NCBI GenBank assembly: GCA_013397455.1
Contig: VYZB01000219.1
Span: 427,859 to 491,858 of the forward strand
Length of the DNA: 64,000 bases
Direction: 5' to 3'
Source of the DNA: Crotophaga sulcirostris
Taxonomy: Eukaryota > Chordata > Aves > Cuculiformes > Crotophagidae
The notes under the pieces were generated by a model. It was not told the origin of the DNA. It did no database searches and saw nothing but the letters and a program-made list of their open reading frames with translations. Position numbers and translations under genes: made by a program. Shown piece after piece: positions 49,424-61,060 of the stretch. Position 1 is the stretch's first letter, and every line of letters starts with the position of its first letter.

Positions 49424-50097
49424 TAAAATATTTCTGTAAGAAGAATGTGGATATCCTGAAAGTAAATGACAAACAGAGGTCGTGCCTTTATTTTTTGTTT
49501 TCTTATGAGGCGATGATTACTCTGTCAGAGGGACGCTTTCTGCATAAATCACCGCATATGTTATGTGTCTTAAATTTGAATGAAGGACTGACAGTTTAAT
49601 ATCCTCTGATGGTATGTGTGTGGTTGTAGGAAAACACTATGGAGGAGGCTAGAAACGTGCAACAAGGGCCCCACTCTGTTAACACGCTGAGTGGATTAGG
49701 TGTGGTGCCAGGAGGATGCCTCATCGCCCCACAGACATGGAATGACGGGGGAGTGGTTTGCGGGTGCTTGGAATAAGGGCTTTGACAGTCAAGGGGAGGA
49801 ATATGGAAAGAAACACATAAGGGGAGAGCTCAGCTGAATTCAGCTTTTCTTTTGGTAAAATTGAGTACACATGGGGGCAAGAAGTGTGGAAGCCAGTAGG
49901 TGAATGGACTGATGAGGTTTTTGACACCTGGTTGGGAAGGTCAGCTCTTTGCTATTCATAGCAAGCTTAAAAATTAATGCGTTACAGCATCTCACTGGAG
50001 GTTTTTAGAGCAGTTCACAAACAGAGGCATTGCAATGCTGATGACTGCAACAGAAAAGAAGATATTACTACCTAAATCCTCCTTCTTTTCCCACCAG

Positions 50098-50298
50098 AGA
50101 ATCATATTTTAGAAGATGTAAACAAATGTGTCATTGCTCTCCAAGAAAAAGATGTTGATGGCTTAGACCGCACAGCTGGTGCGATTCGAGGACGTGCTGC
50201 TAGAGTCATTCATGTTGTCACTTCTGAAATGGATAACTATGAACCTGGGGTCTACACTGAGAAGGTGCTGGAAGCAACAAAGTTACTGTCCAACACAG
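50098..50298 (+). CDS. CTNNA1: CTNNA1 exon E5 of window (residues 516-582 plus first base of 583)
   Basis: 201 bases, phase 1 to 1. Reads (E)NHILEDVNKCVIAL through RGRAARVIHVVTSEM to KLLSNT. Acceptor ccaccag, donor gtaaga. It encodes most of the third M-domain bundle, which packs against the other M bundles and helps hold the vinculin-binding helix closed. Same-phase ends mean it could be skipped without a frameshift. CR1 copies in opposite orientations lie in the introns on either side of this exon and the next one. Confidence 0.96.
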
Positions 50299-51417
50299 GT
50301 AAGAGTCGATTACTCCCGAGATCCCTGGATTCGTGCTGCTTACAAGTGCAAAGGCGAGCGGACACTTAAGTCCCTGTGCAGTCTATTACAAAGTCCATTT
50401 ACATGCTGGAAGGGAGATCAGTGGGAGTGATTTGCAGAGCTGTTGCAAAATGAGAGATGTCATTTTGCTGTGTTGACTGGCTTAAAACTCAGCAGCGCGC
50501 AAGATCTCCCTGGATGTGCTTGCTGTCACTGACTGTGCTGTAGGAAGCTGAAACACCAGGGACTGCGTCCCAGGCAGTGGGTCAGGGCTTGAAAGTTGTG
50601 CTGGTCATCTTGCAGTGTTGTATGGGGCTCTGTCAGTCGTCAGGACCCAGAAAGAAGATTTCTGTTGCATTGCCCCAGTAGAATAAATGTGAGGTAATGA
50701 TTTAGGGTAAATTTTGTAGAATGTAACTGTTAAAGAGACATTTTAGGTTGTAGTCCCCCACCCGTATATAAAATGAGGATGTTTTCCTGTGAACAAACTG
50801 GTAACATCCATAAAGGGTAAGGAATGATTTCCAGTTGCTTTAATGAGTCCTGTGCAAACAATTAGTTGTTGGTTTTGCTTTAATTACAACTTTGAAGAAT
50901 CAGGGGTGACCCTGAAGAAAGGAACAGACTGTAAATGGTTCTGTGCTGTTCTTCCTGGGGTGTGGTGAGTCACTGAAGTACAGCAGCGCAACCTGCCCTC
51001 TCCCAGTGCCTTTTCACACTTGGCCTTCATAATGGTAATACTGGGGGGTTTCCCCCAAGAAAATGACATACATCTATAGGGAATATTAAACAAATGCTTA
51101 ATATTTTATCCCGTAATTTCTAACTGCTTCCCCAGGTGTTTTCTCTTTGTCCATGAGGACAGTGTGATAAACTTTTCACTTTGAATGCTTGAATGCTTTG
51201 ATACATAATTCTCTTTTCACTGTCTGGGGGAAAAAAATAGCAGCAGAGTAAACAGAAATAGAAGTGGACATAAGACTGGAGCTACAGTATTGGTGTCCTT
51301 CCATCACAAATGGTTTGAATTTAAGTGGAACCACTGCAGAATTTCCAGTGATAGCTAAGACCAAAGCGGAAGATAGCACTGGGGTAGGGACTGACTGATT
51401 TTGTCTTCTGAATTCAG
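50299..51417 (+). other. CTNNA1: CTNNA1 intron between E5 and E6 (1.1 kb)
   Basis: GT-AG intron without a recognisable repeat or gene. The CR1-free content is unusual here only because most neighbouring introns carry copies. Confidence 0.88.
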
Positions 51418-51569
51418 TTATGCCACGGTTTACTGAGCAAGTAGAAGCCGCTGTGGAAGCGCTGAGTTCAGACCCTGCTCAGCCAATGGATGAAAACGAA
51501 TTCATCGATGCTTCGCGACTGGTGTACGACGGAATACGAGATATCAGAAAAGCCGTACTGATGATCCGG
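51418..51569 (+). CDS. CTNNA1: CTNNA1 exon E6 of window (residues 583-633)
   Basis: 152 bases, phase 1 to 0. Reads (V)MPRFTEQVEAAVEAL to RKAVLMIR. Acceptor aattcag, donor gtgagc. It encodes the end of the third M-domain bundle and stops exactly where the flexible phospho-linker begins. The EALSSDPAQPMDENEF stretch is the CTNNA1 form. The frame stays open for 38 further codons into the intron, which I take as chance. Confidence 0.96.
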
Positions 51570-52417
51570 GTGAGCACAACTTACTTAAAGAGCTTTCTGG
51601 CTTTCTGGTCCCTTTCTCTCACCTTTATTGAACTGACACACATCAGTTCTATTGAGAGCAACCAGCGTAAGATTTCAGTTTAGCTCATATTAACATTCTG
51701 AGTCTTAAAAACTGCTAATCACTCTGTGGAGTACTTCAGAAGTTCCTTTTGACTCAAATTCATTAAACAGCTCTGAGCATCAATGATGGTTGGAGTTGTG
51801 ATGCTAAATACCCTTCACGCGTCTTTTGTAACATCGTGTTAATGCCTAGCTTGTTAATGCGCGAAAATCAGTGACCTTTGATTTAACAACAGCAAATGGA
51901 TTCTTAACTATAGATGCTTTTTGATGGTTTGAGAGCTGGGAAATAAAACCTAATGGCTCTTTATTAAGGAAGTTTTGAGAATGAATACTGGTTAGTGAAC
52001 AGCAGGTTTAGGTGAGTTCAGTCTGTAGTTCCTAAAGCGTGTAATTCGTTAATTAGCTAACCTCAGTAAACAAGGACCAGTTCATAGAGGCTTTGCCTCT
52101 CCTGTGTGTACGTGTTTCAGGTGCAGGGAGTGGGAGTTGGAAGCCCTAATTACTGGTAGGTTGGGCAGCATTAGGCTGGTGGGAGGCGTGCGGGGCAGTT
52201 GCTGAAGAATGCAGAAAAGAAAGTTCTGGTTGAGGCTGACCTATGGGCATATTTCTTGGATCTTAGCATGGTAAAAATGGGCAGGAGTCAGACACAGCAA
52301 AAATAAATGTAAGGGTTCCACTTCTTTTTTCCTTGTACCGCTCTGACTCAGTTGTGAATGCCTTGCAGAGAAACTGCCTTCACCTCTCAGAACGGTAACG
52401 ATGGCAGATGTGTTTTC

Positions 52418-52632
52418 ATAGAATCAGAATGGTTTGAGTTGGAAGGGACCTTGAAGTCCATCCAGTTCCACCCTTCTGTCATGGGCAGGGACACCTCCCA
52501 CTGGATCAGGGGACTCAAAGCCCCATCCAGTCTGGCCTTGAACACCTCCAGGGATGGGGCAGCCACTACATCTCTGGGCAACCTGGGCCAGGGCCTCCCC
52601 ACCCTCACAGGAAAACATTTCTTCCTGAAGAG
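52418..52632 (-). repeat. CR1 LINE 3'-end fragment
   Basis: Reversed tail catagaatcagaatgg, then the standard ccatccagttccaccc, ggatcaggggactc and gggatggggcagccac blocks. About 215 bp. Confidence 0.91.
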
Positions 52633-54480
52633 TTTTTGTTGATAAGCAAATCAAGGCCATACAACCCCAGAGTGTAAGTGATTATAGTAACCACTGCAGT
52701 ATTGTCTTCCATGTTTGCTGCTTAAAGCAAAGAATCAGATGGAAAATGAGACGAAGAGGTAACAACGACATAGGTGCTCTCCATATAATGTTTTTCAAAC
52801 TATAGTTTGGGATTTATAGACAACCAATGTTAGATGAAGACATCAGCGCTTTCCTGCTATGCAGACAAACTAATTAGATTCACCCCATGCTGAAGTCCTT
52901 GTTATTCAGGACATGAAAGCATGACTGCCAATTCCACGTCGTCAGTAATTAGCCGAGCTGGCGATGCCAGGAATCCTGACATTTCCCCTTGCGCCGTGTC
53001 TCTGATGTCAGGGTGCCACGACTTTATTGCGGCTGCCAGTAGCTAACGGCAGCTCCCTGGTGACGCATCGACGACCTATAAAAAGTTAAAATGTTCGTAT
53101 TCATTGTCCAAAGGGCTGTAAGGTCTAGAATGCGTTTAGAATGAGAGAGTCATCCAAACAGAGACACCAGGCCACCGCTTCTCCAGGGCACTGTCTCAAA
53201 CTGGATCACAGTAACTATGCAGGCGGGGGATGCTGCTGAACTCAGCTGGGACTAACAAGCTGCTTCACTTGAAACTTTGTCCAGTGGCATATGTTCCTTA
53301 CAGGAACCAGAAGAAAAAGGCATGCGAACACCTATTTTTTGCGTTTATGCAGTGGATTTTCAAAACTAAAATCTTACTGTATCATAGGTGATTGAAGTAA
53401 AGCTCATTCCTCCCTGTTCCCCAGGCAATCGCTCAGCACCCCCAGAGGAGTTTTTGCTCAATTGAAAGGCAGAATTACACTTTGTACACCCTGGGACGTT
53501 TGGGCTTTGGATGGATGGGAAGAGAAAAGGGCTTGAGAATCATCAACAGTTGCTAAAGACACAGCTGAACTGTTTTCTTTAGTTTGTTAAATATTGATAG
53601 GCTGAGCTACTCATGCTGATTTTGTGAAAGCACTGTGTTCTGCAAGGTGTGGAGAGGAGGTCGTGGCTGAAATACCCTAAGGTCAGATTGTCATCAGACT
53701 CACCTGGTTTTTTTTTGGCAACTGTTTTGCAAATACATCTTTATTTTAACTGTATCACAATAGATTGAAAAACAGGTTTGGACAATTTGAATCATAGGGA
53801 AGGAACATGGAAGAACAGGCATATTATTTACATCTTATCTGTTAATCACAATTTATTGCATTTATCAGTGAAGTTCTTTGTTGATCCAGCTCTGCGAAAT
53901 CGTCATGAAGTGCCACTCTAGGCAAGGAAGTAGTATTTTGACAAATGCACTGTTTAAACTTGATAAGCTTCATAAGAAGTTTGCCAGCTCTAGACTGGCA
54001 GCAGCAAAAATAAATCCTAGGCAAGCAGGAACTAGGTCAGATGTGTTTCGCCTACAGCATAAAAGTTGGCCCTTACTAGCTAAAAAAATCAGCTTTTCCT
54101 GGGGGATAAGAATCAATTTTGATATATTTCAGCTGTTATTAGTTTAGTGGATGCTTTGATAGGTAATTGTGCTAAAGACGACGTCCGTGGTTTCGAACCA
54201 GGCCTTAGAGCTGTGTAATTTTAGCTTGAGAAGCTCCAGTGAAGCTTTTACATTGAATTGAGTTGCAGAAGATACTGTTCATTTTGTAAAAACTTCTGTT
54301 CTGTGTTTTCCATCCCGAGTGCATTTCTGTCCAGACAGACCTCACATGTTTAGTTACTGGTGCGGAATTTGGGGGATCCCTGTGGTGTTTTAACGCGAGC
54401 AGTGAAGCATAATCCCATGTGCTCACAAGCTGGATACAGTCCCTGTGCTTACCTACGTCTCAGAAACGTTGAATGATGTT

Positions 54481-55426
54481 TATAGAATCACAGAATGGTT
54501 TGAGTTAGAAGGGAACTCAAAACCCATCCAGTTCCACCCCCCTGCATGGCAGGGACACCTCCCACTGGATCAGGAGACTCAAAGCCCCATCTAACCTGTC
54601 CTTCAACACCTCCAGGGATGGGGCAGCCACCCCTTCTCTGGGCAACCTGGGCCAAGGCCTCCCCACACTCATCATGAAGAATTTCCTCTTAACGTCTAAT
54701 CTAAATCTTCCCCCTTCCAATTTAAAGCAATTTCTCCTTATCCTGTCACTCCAGGCCCTTGTAAAAAGCCCCTCCCCAGCTTTCCTGGAGCCCCTTTCAG
54801 TACTGGAGGCTGCTCTAAGGTCTCCCCTCAACCTTCTCTTCTCCAGGCAGAACAACCCCAACTGTCTCAGCCTGTCCTCATAGCAGAGGTGCTCCAGCCC
54901 TCAGATCATCCCCGTGGCCTCCTCTGGACTCACTCAAACAGCTCCATGTCCTTCTTATTCTTATGTTGTGAATTCCAGAGCTGTATGCAGGACTCCAGGT
55001 GAGGTCTCACGAGAGCAGAGCAGAGGGGCAGAATCCCCTCCATTGCCCTGCTGGCCACGCTTCTTTTGATGCAGCCCAGGACACGGTTGGCCTTCTAGAC
55101 TGTGAGCACACTTTGCTGGCTCATGTTGAGCTTCTCATCCCCCAGCACCCCAAGTCATTCTCCTCAGAGCTGCTCTCAATCCGTTCTCTGCCCTTCCTGT
55201 ATTTGTGTTTGGGATTGCCCTGACCCAAGTGTAGGACCGTGCACTTGGCCTTGTTAAACCTAATGAAGTTCACACATGCCCACTTTTCCAGCTTGTCCAG
55301 GTCCATCTGGGTGACATCTCGGCCTTCTGGCATAACTGCACCGCTCAGCTTGGTGTCATCACAAACTTGCTGAGGGTGCACTCAATCTCACTGTCTATAT
55401 CATTGATGAAAATATTAAGCAGTGCC
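54481..55426 (-). repeat. Longest CR1 LINE fragment in the window
   Basis: About 945 bp. On the - strand the region 55381-55121 still reads an ORF2 C-terminal stretch with [18 protein letters not shown] and [12 protein letters not shown], followed by later relics ([24 protein letters not shown]). Frames are broken. It ends 102 bases before CTNNA1 exon 55529. Confidence 0.93.
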
Positions 55427-55528
55427 TTCACTTCTTTCCATTCTCTCTGCTTGAAGAATAATATTCTTGTTGATTTTGAGAGCCATGAAATACATTGTTT
55501 GACTCTGACCGAATTACTCTTTCCTCAG

Positions 55529-55639
55529 ACTCCAGAAGAACTGGATGATTCTGACTTTGAGACTGAAGATTTTGACGTCCGAAGCAGAACAAGTATTCAG
55601 ACCGAAGATGATCAGCTCATTGCCGGACAAAGTGCAAGG
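55529..55639 (+). CDS. CTNNA1: CTNNA1 exon E7 of window: phospho-linker (residues 634-670)
   Basis: 111 bases, 37 codons, phase 0-0; starts TPEELDDSDFETED and ends AGQSAR. Acceptor ttcctcag, donor gtaagg. It encodes exactly the acidic linker between the M domain and the actin-binding domain. The phosphorylation positions known from human, Ser641 (CK2) and Ser652, Ser655 and Thr658 (CK1), are all present; residue 656 is Ile instead of Val. Arg670 at its end starts the RAIM motif that tunes actin binding. A CR1 copy on the opposite strand ends about 100 bases upstream. Confidence 0.96.
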
Positions 55640-57143
55640 GTAAGGAAGAACTCTGAGCATTATAGCACTGTGATGTGCCTTCAAGAAAAAGTTCAGCTTG
55701 CTCTGGAACTCCAAGTTAAGATTTTGGAGGATGGTGGTGAATATGTTGGACCAGAAAATTGGCGTTCTTGGTTTCCAGTTTTCTTCGAGCATGGGTTGGT
55801 CTGATGGACGTCAGAAATGTCTGTGTGTTATTTTGCATGTTCTGAAAAATCAAAATCTTTTAATACCCATGATCTACTTTATACTTTGATATCACAGGTG
55901 TTGTAGGCACTGCCATTTGTTTAGGAGAGCTCCTGCAGGGCGATACAGGGCAACTCATTCCGTTGTACTCACGTTCTTTTCAACACACAAATACCAGTTT
56001 GTGCTTAAGAAAGAGATAACTCTGCGGATTGGGCATTCTTTACAAAGTGTGTTCTCCCACATGCGTTTGGTCACTGAGCATTTAATCAAGACACTGTTGA
56101 GAGGAGCTCCCAAATGAAATCATTTAAACAAACTACATTTCCTATGACTGTTAAAAATGAAAACATTGATAGACACTATATAATCATTAATAGGTGGACA
56201 CTTAAAATCAGTACATTGAAGGAAAAACAGTCCTTACCTATTGTTTTTATTTGACATGTCCCCTTCTGGGTCGATAGCAATTTACACTCTTGGGAAAGTG
56301 CCACAAAACATGTTTTTGTGAAGGCTGTTCTAATCTGAAACCAGACAAGAAGTAGCAAGGCCTTATTTATCAAACTTCTGCTGTGCTGGCTTTCAAACTA
56401 TACTAACTGGGAGTACTTTGGGTGCTCTCCTTCCATGTACGAGCATTCTCTGTCCCTGTATCCCTCTCCCCCTTTTTTGTTTAAATGTAAACATTTCTAA
56501 TTTACCTTTCAGCACAACTGCTGCCAGAGGCTGTTTTGTACCAAAGGCTCCTTTTCACCTGCTCCTGGAGGCATGAGTGCTCCTAGTATTTATGAAGACG
56601 AGGGCATTGAGTCACATACAGGCTGTAAACCTGGTCTAATAGATTTTATTCAGGAGCAAGCACATAGTTTTTATTTTCACTTACGCTTTCCTCAGTAGGC
56701 ATGTTTTGCAACAGTACATCTAACTTTTTACAGGAAAGAGACTCATAATTATTTCTTCCATGCAATGCAACACTGCAAGATGCTCAAGTGGAACTTGCTT
56801 TTAAATCTCTTCAATTTTGTAGGAAAGGCAAGTCCCTTCTCTCCTTGCAATTTCATTTTGATGGATGGTAATATCTGACCAACTTGTTCAGTATCTAACA
56901 ATTTTATCATGCAAATGCTGGTGTTTCAGTTGCCAGCTTGTCTTTTTGGGCACTCCCTTTTAAGAAAGAGCATAAACTTTGGTTCAGAATGGAAGGAAAT
57001 GGTTCTGTAAAGCCTCTAGGTAAAGGGTTGCCATTAAAGTTTTATCCTCCATCTACATGACTTGAATTGGTTATTAAGTGAAACGTTTCAAAAAGCCTTC
57101 CGCAAGCGGTGGCAGAAGGCAACGTGCAAAAACTCTCTTTCAG
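55640..57143 (+). other. CTNNA1: CTNNA1 intron between E7 and E8 (1.5 kb)
   Basis: GT-AG intron, AT-rich, no CR1 copy and no recognisable gene. The frame from E7 stays open 55 codons into it. Confidence 0.88.
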
Positions 57144-57325
57144 GCTATCATGGCCCAGCTCCCTCAAGAGCAAAAAGCTAAGATTGCTGAGCAAGTTGCA
57201 AGCTTCCAGGAAGAAAAGAGTAAATTGGATGCTGAAGTATCAAAATGGGATGACAGTGGTAACGATATAATTGTTCTGGCAAAACAAATGTGCATGATTA
57301 TGATGGAAATGACAGACTTCACCAG
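57144..57325 (+). CDS. CTNNA1: CTNNA1 exon E8 of window (residues 671-730 plus two bases of 731)
   Basis: 182 bases, phase 0 to 2. Starts AIMAQLPQEQKAKIAEQV and ends MCMIMMEMTDFT plus AG of Arg731. Acceptor ctttcag, donor gtgagt. It encodes the first helices of the five-helix actin-binding domain, including AIM of the RAIM motif (670-673). These helices are known to shift when the protein grips F-actin under load. ASFQEEKSKLDAEVSKWDD is the CTNNA1 form. Confidence 0.96.
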
Positions 57326-58091
57326 GTGAGTCTTCCTTGTTTGTGCACATACCCCCTCCTCTCACAACTGGCTGTGATGCTGGTCTTTCAATGAAATCGT
57401 TTGCAAGTGCTCTGAAGAACCTTACTCCTTATAATTTCCTTTAAATGGTACCCTGTTAAAGCCCGTGTATTAACTCAGGAGATGCATTACTGCGCAGTGA
57501 TGGGCTGGTAATAACTGTTTCAATTGATCTATAGATACACAGCAGTTATTGCCTGTCTTTCTTCCTTTCTTTCTTAAGGGTGATTTTTGTCCCAAGGAAT
57601 ATATATATATATTTGCTCAGTGCCTTACAACATTAAATTCTATGAGCTTCTTGATATTGCTGTACTGCAGAAATAGTTCTTAGTGCCGTTATTTGCAAAA
57701 GAAAGAGAGGGGTTTTGATGCCTTTTGAAATTCATTTATGAGATTTTGTACAATACTATTTTTTAAACTTGATGTTGCGTTCCATGAAAATTGCCAACCT
57801 GTCTTTTAAAATGTTATCTCTTATCATCATTAGGGTGCTTAAAACAGTAAAGTTTAAGATGTTTTTATTCCTAGATTTAATCCAGATATAGGGAGGGGCT
57901 GGATGGGGGAAACTGTCTTCAAAATGAAGGTGCTGTCATGGTTACACCTGCCTAGTTCTGTGTAACCTGATTCATGCAGTTTGAGTGAGGAATGGCTTCC
58001 AGTACTGTATGGAACAGGAGGAGTAAAGCAATATTTAGTTCACTTTTCTGGCTTTCTGGTGCTAGAAGGTAGGCTCTGTCCTGTTTTGCAG
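57326..58091 (+). other. CTNNA1: CTNNA1 intron between E8 and E9 (0.77 kb)
   Basis: GT-AG phase-2 intron with a short AT repeat at 57599-57613 and nothing else recognisable. Confidence 0.88.
57599..57613. repeat. Short AT microsatellite
   Basis: About seven AT units inside the intron between E8 and E9. Confidence 0.85.
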
Positions 58092-58197
58092 AGGTAAAGG
58101 TCCACTGAAAAATACGTCAGATGTGATTAGTGCAGCCAAGAAGATTGCAGAGGCCGGGTCACGGATGGACAAGCTGGGGCGGACTATTGCTGACCAC
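58092..58197 (+). CDS. CTNNA1: CTNNA1 exon E9 of window (residues 731-766)
   Basis: 106 bases, phase 2 to 0. The first base completes Arg731; then GKGPLKNTSDVISAAKK to MDKLGRTIADH. Acceptor ttttgcag, donor gtaagt. It encodes a middle helix of the actin-binding domain. The next exon should begin CPDSACK; I did not find it before 64000, so the last part of the domain lies outside the window. Confidence 0.95.
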
Positions 58198-60069
58198 GTA
58201 AGTCACAATTGATTTTCATAAGCCTCCAGCACAAGTGAGCAATCTTTCAGTACTGCAGACATGACGAATGGAAGAGTTTGAGATCTGGGGGGATTTAACT
58301 AATTTTCCACATTTGCTGCTGGAAAATTCTAGCCCTTTCTCTCTGGCTGCTCTCCTGCCACCTTGGCAGCGGGGCAAGCACCTTAATACATTTGGTAGTA
58401 ACACCAGCAGCTCCTACCGTTTTAAGGTAGCAATATGCCAACACTGCTTCATGTCACACAGTATATAGGTCAGTTTCTCCATAAACAGGACTGAAACTGG
58501 ACTCAGGTCGATTCAGTCATACTCAGAATATGCTCGATGCTTTCCAAAGCTATGACGAGATTGCATAGGCAACATCATATTTACTGCATGTGGCCTATTA
58601 CACAACCTTTAATATTATTTTTGAGGCAGTTTTTTAATATTCACAATTTTCAAATGCTCTGTAGACTGAGTGGTGAGGTTGTCAAAGCTCTCTGGTGGTT
58701 TTTCCCTTGTCTAGTCAGAGTTGATGAAGAATTTGAGCAAGGCACGTAGTGACCCAAGCATTTCTGCGCTGTCCCAGGCTGTTGTTGTTGTGCTCAATGT
58801 ACAAAGTTATTGGAAAAGAATGCTATAGGATTGAGTGAATCTGGGCCAGCTCAGGGTTTTGTGCAATGCATCTGCCTGTCCTGAGCTACCTGAGAACTGG
58901 GTTGGACCAAGCAAAAGCACCTTCAGTCTTGGTCCACACCCAAATTGCAGAGAAACATGAGCATTACTAATAATATTCTACCTTCATGAGGCTCTGAAAT
59001 GCACGTAGGTTAAGTCTGAGATCATGGACTAAGCTTTATTTGGTACAGCTCTCGCTTACCTTTCAGTCCTAAACTCATAATGCAAGGTTTAAATTAACAT
59101 CACGTCACTTTGGAAGTAATTCTTTGTAATGCAGATCTGTCTTTGAGTGTTGCATCCAGAGGATGTTGACTTTGCTCTAATGTATTAATGATGCAGTGAG
59201 GAACATTTGATCGGGAGATAAAGTTGAAAAGTGCTTTTTAGAACAGGTCTCCTGCATTTTGCCAACTGTATTTCTGGAAGTGCTGGTCTGTAGGTAAATG
59301 AAGCAAGGAGCAGTTTGTGTTACAGGTCTTGGGGGATCTTGGGCTAAAGGTTTAAAATGCTTTTTTTTTAAATTCACGTTTTATGTGTGAACCTGATGTG
59401 CGGTTTTCTGCACAGAGGCATCTCAAAATACAGAAGAAAAAGAAGTGGCTCCTTTTAACAGAAGTAGAGTCCTTAAAAATGTAAAAGATTAAGCACGTGT
59501 TTGAAAATAAATATGAGCAGAACTATACTGTTAGTCATTTTGACAAGAATATAGCTTTCTTTTCCAACTCCCTACTCTACTGATACTGCCAGCTTCTGTA
59601 TTTCATTAGATATGCTCACATACTCTTTAGGAACTTGTGGGGCTCTGTAAATGTACAACTACCCAGCAGTCAGGGGACAGACAGTGCATTTCAGCAGAGC
59701 ACTAATGCCTTCCTACACCTGACACGGGTGTTTAACGGATGGGGGTTGATATCCTGTTCCCCATGTGAAACCAGGTGCATCATGACCCTCATGGGAGTGT
59801 CAGGAACTCCTGCCTCCTGCCAGGCAGCTGTGCAGCACGTTCCTTTGAAACCATAACAGCTACTATCCAAGGTCTCTTGAAAAGTGCCTTGCCATCAGCT
59901 GGAGGGTTTTCCCAGAGGTGTTCCATCTCTCACTCAAAGCAGCACTCTGCTTGTTTTGAATGGGGGAACGGGAAGAAGTAATGAGTACAACACAAATGAA
60001 GGTGGTTTGCAGCAAGGCAGTGATTCTCCATGTCATTTTCTTTTTCAATGTTGAAATGCTTACAAAGCA

Positions 60070-60414
60070 AAAGATGATCAAAGGGCTGGAGCACCTCTGC
60101 TATGAGGACAGGCTGAGAGAGTTGGGGTTGTTCAGCCTGGAGAAGAGAAGGCTGTGGGGAGACCTCATAGCGGCCTTGCAGTACTGAAAGGGGCTCCAGG
60201 AAAGCTGGGGAGGGGCTCTTGATCAGGAAGTGCAGGGATAGGATGAGGGGAACGGCTTTAAACTGGAAGGGGGAGATTTAGATTAGACATCAGGAAGAAA
60301 TTCTTCAGGATGAGGGTGGTGAGATGCTGGCACAGGTTTCCCAGGGAAGTGGTGAGGAACTGGGTGGGCTTTGAGATCCCTTTCAACCCAAACCATTCCA
60401 TGATTCTATGATTC
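60070..60414 (+). repeat. CR1 LINE 3'-end fragment
   Basis: From aaagatgatcaaagggctgg to ccatgattctatgattc. An internal deletion removes the ccctggaggtgttcaagg block (reads ccagggaagtggtgaggaac). Confidence 0.91.
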
Positions 60415-60989
60415 AAAAGAAAAATTCTGTTGCTTTTTCTCCGTGATAGCGGTGGGAGTTCGTATTGGACTCCAACCATTGTATTGAAAGGAGCTGGAGG
60501 GAAGCACAGGGAAGCTTCCCAGAAAACATTCCAGCAGGTTCCAGCTGTTGGGATGTTGTGGGCGCTGCGAGGCTGCTCTGGGCCTGTGCCGGGGGCGTGG
60601 GCTGCCGGCACGCACTGCCACTGCCCGTCCTGCCGCTGTGCCCACTGCTCTCACTACCTGCCTTCAGCCTCGCTGGCCAAACAGTGCCCAGCCCAGCTGT
60701 TACACAGGGCTTGAGGGGCATTGCGTTCGGAATTGTTGTTACCCTAACCTGCAGGGAGAGTGGGAGGAAGAAAAGTCTCTGCAGTTGCTTGCTGACTCCT
60801 ACCAGAAGTGTGGGGATGGGGGCTGTGTGCTTGCCTTAATCAGCACACACCGCGGGAGAGCTCTTCTGTCCTCCCCTGCCCCTTTGCTTTCTGAATCAGG
60901 AGAAAAAGCTGATTCTGCTTCTCCGCAGGGGTGGTGGGAAGTGAATGGGTGTGCGTGTTTGCTTTGTCTGGGACAGTTGTGGGTTTTGT

Positions 60990-61060
60990 AGAATCATAGA
61001 ACCATACAATGGTTTGGGTTGGAAGGGACCTTAAAGCTCATCCAGCTCCATCCCCATCTT
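60990..61060 (-). repeat. Very short CR1 LINE tail
   Basis: Reversed tail gaatcatagaaccataca and the gtttgggttggaagggacct block only; about 70 bp, perhaps a little longer. Confidence 0.8.

Larger units (their letters stand above)
42455..50097 (+). other. CTNNA1: CTNNA1 intron between E4 and E5 (7.6 kb, with gap)
   Basis: Contains CR1 copies at 43468-43875 (+), 44389-44838 (-), 46703-46838 (+, cut by the gap) and 48981-49423 (+), an N run at 46077-46702, and simple repeats near 43901, 45321 and 46835. No gene is seen elsewhere in it. Confidence 0.85.
51570..55528 (+). other. CTNNA1: CTNNA1 intron between E6 and E7 (4.0 kb)
   Basis: Contains CR1 copies at 52418-52632 (-) and 54481-55426 (-). 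The unique part at about 52800-54200 has a non-repetitive, motif-rich character discussed under findings. Confidence 0.88.

Noticed and set aside
51570..51683. Continuation of the E6 frame for 38 codons past its donor
   Set aside because: A good gtgagc donor and matching phase with E7 explain the exon end.
53878..54147. 89-codon + strand ORF considered as a cryptic exon or gene
   Set aside because: No recognisable family and no convincing splice signals tied to the CTNNA1 frame; kept only as part of a possible noncoding block.
54180..54215. tRNA-like ggtttcgaaccaggcc motif
   Set aside because: It resembles a T-arm, but no matching acceptor stem, D-arm or A box is found around it.
55640..55804. 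Continuation of the E7 frame for 55 codons past its donor
   Set aside because: The donor gtaagg and the acceptor at 57143 give the known protein; the extension has no similarity to catenin and is chance.
60430..60991. Three overlapping + strand ORFs of 94-147 codons and - strand partners
   Set aside because: GC-rich stretch open in several frames at once, which argues against coding; no family recognised.
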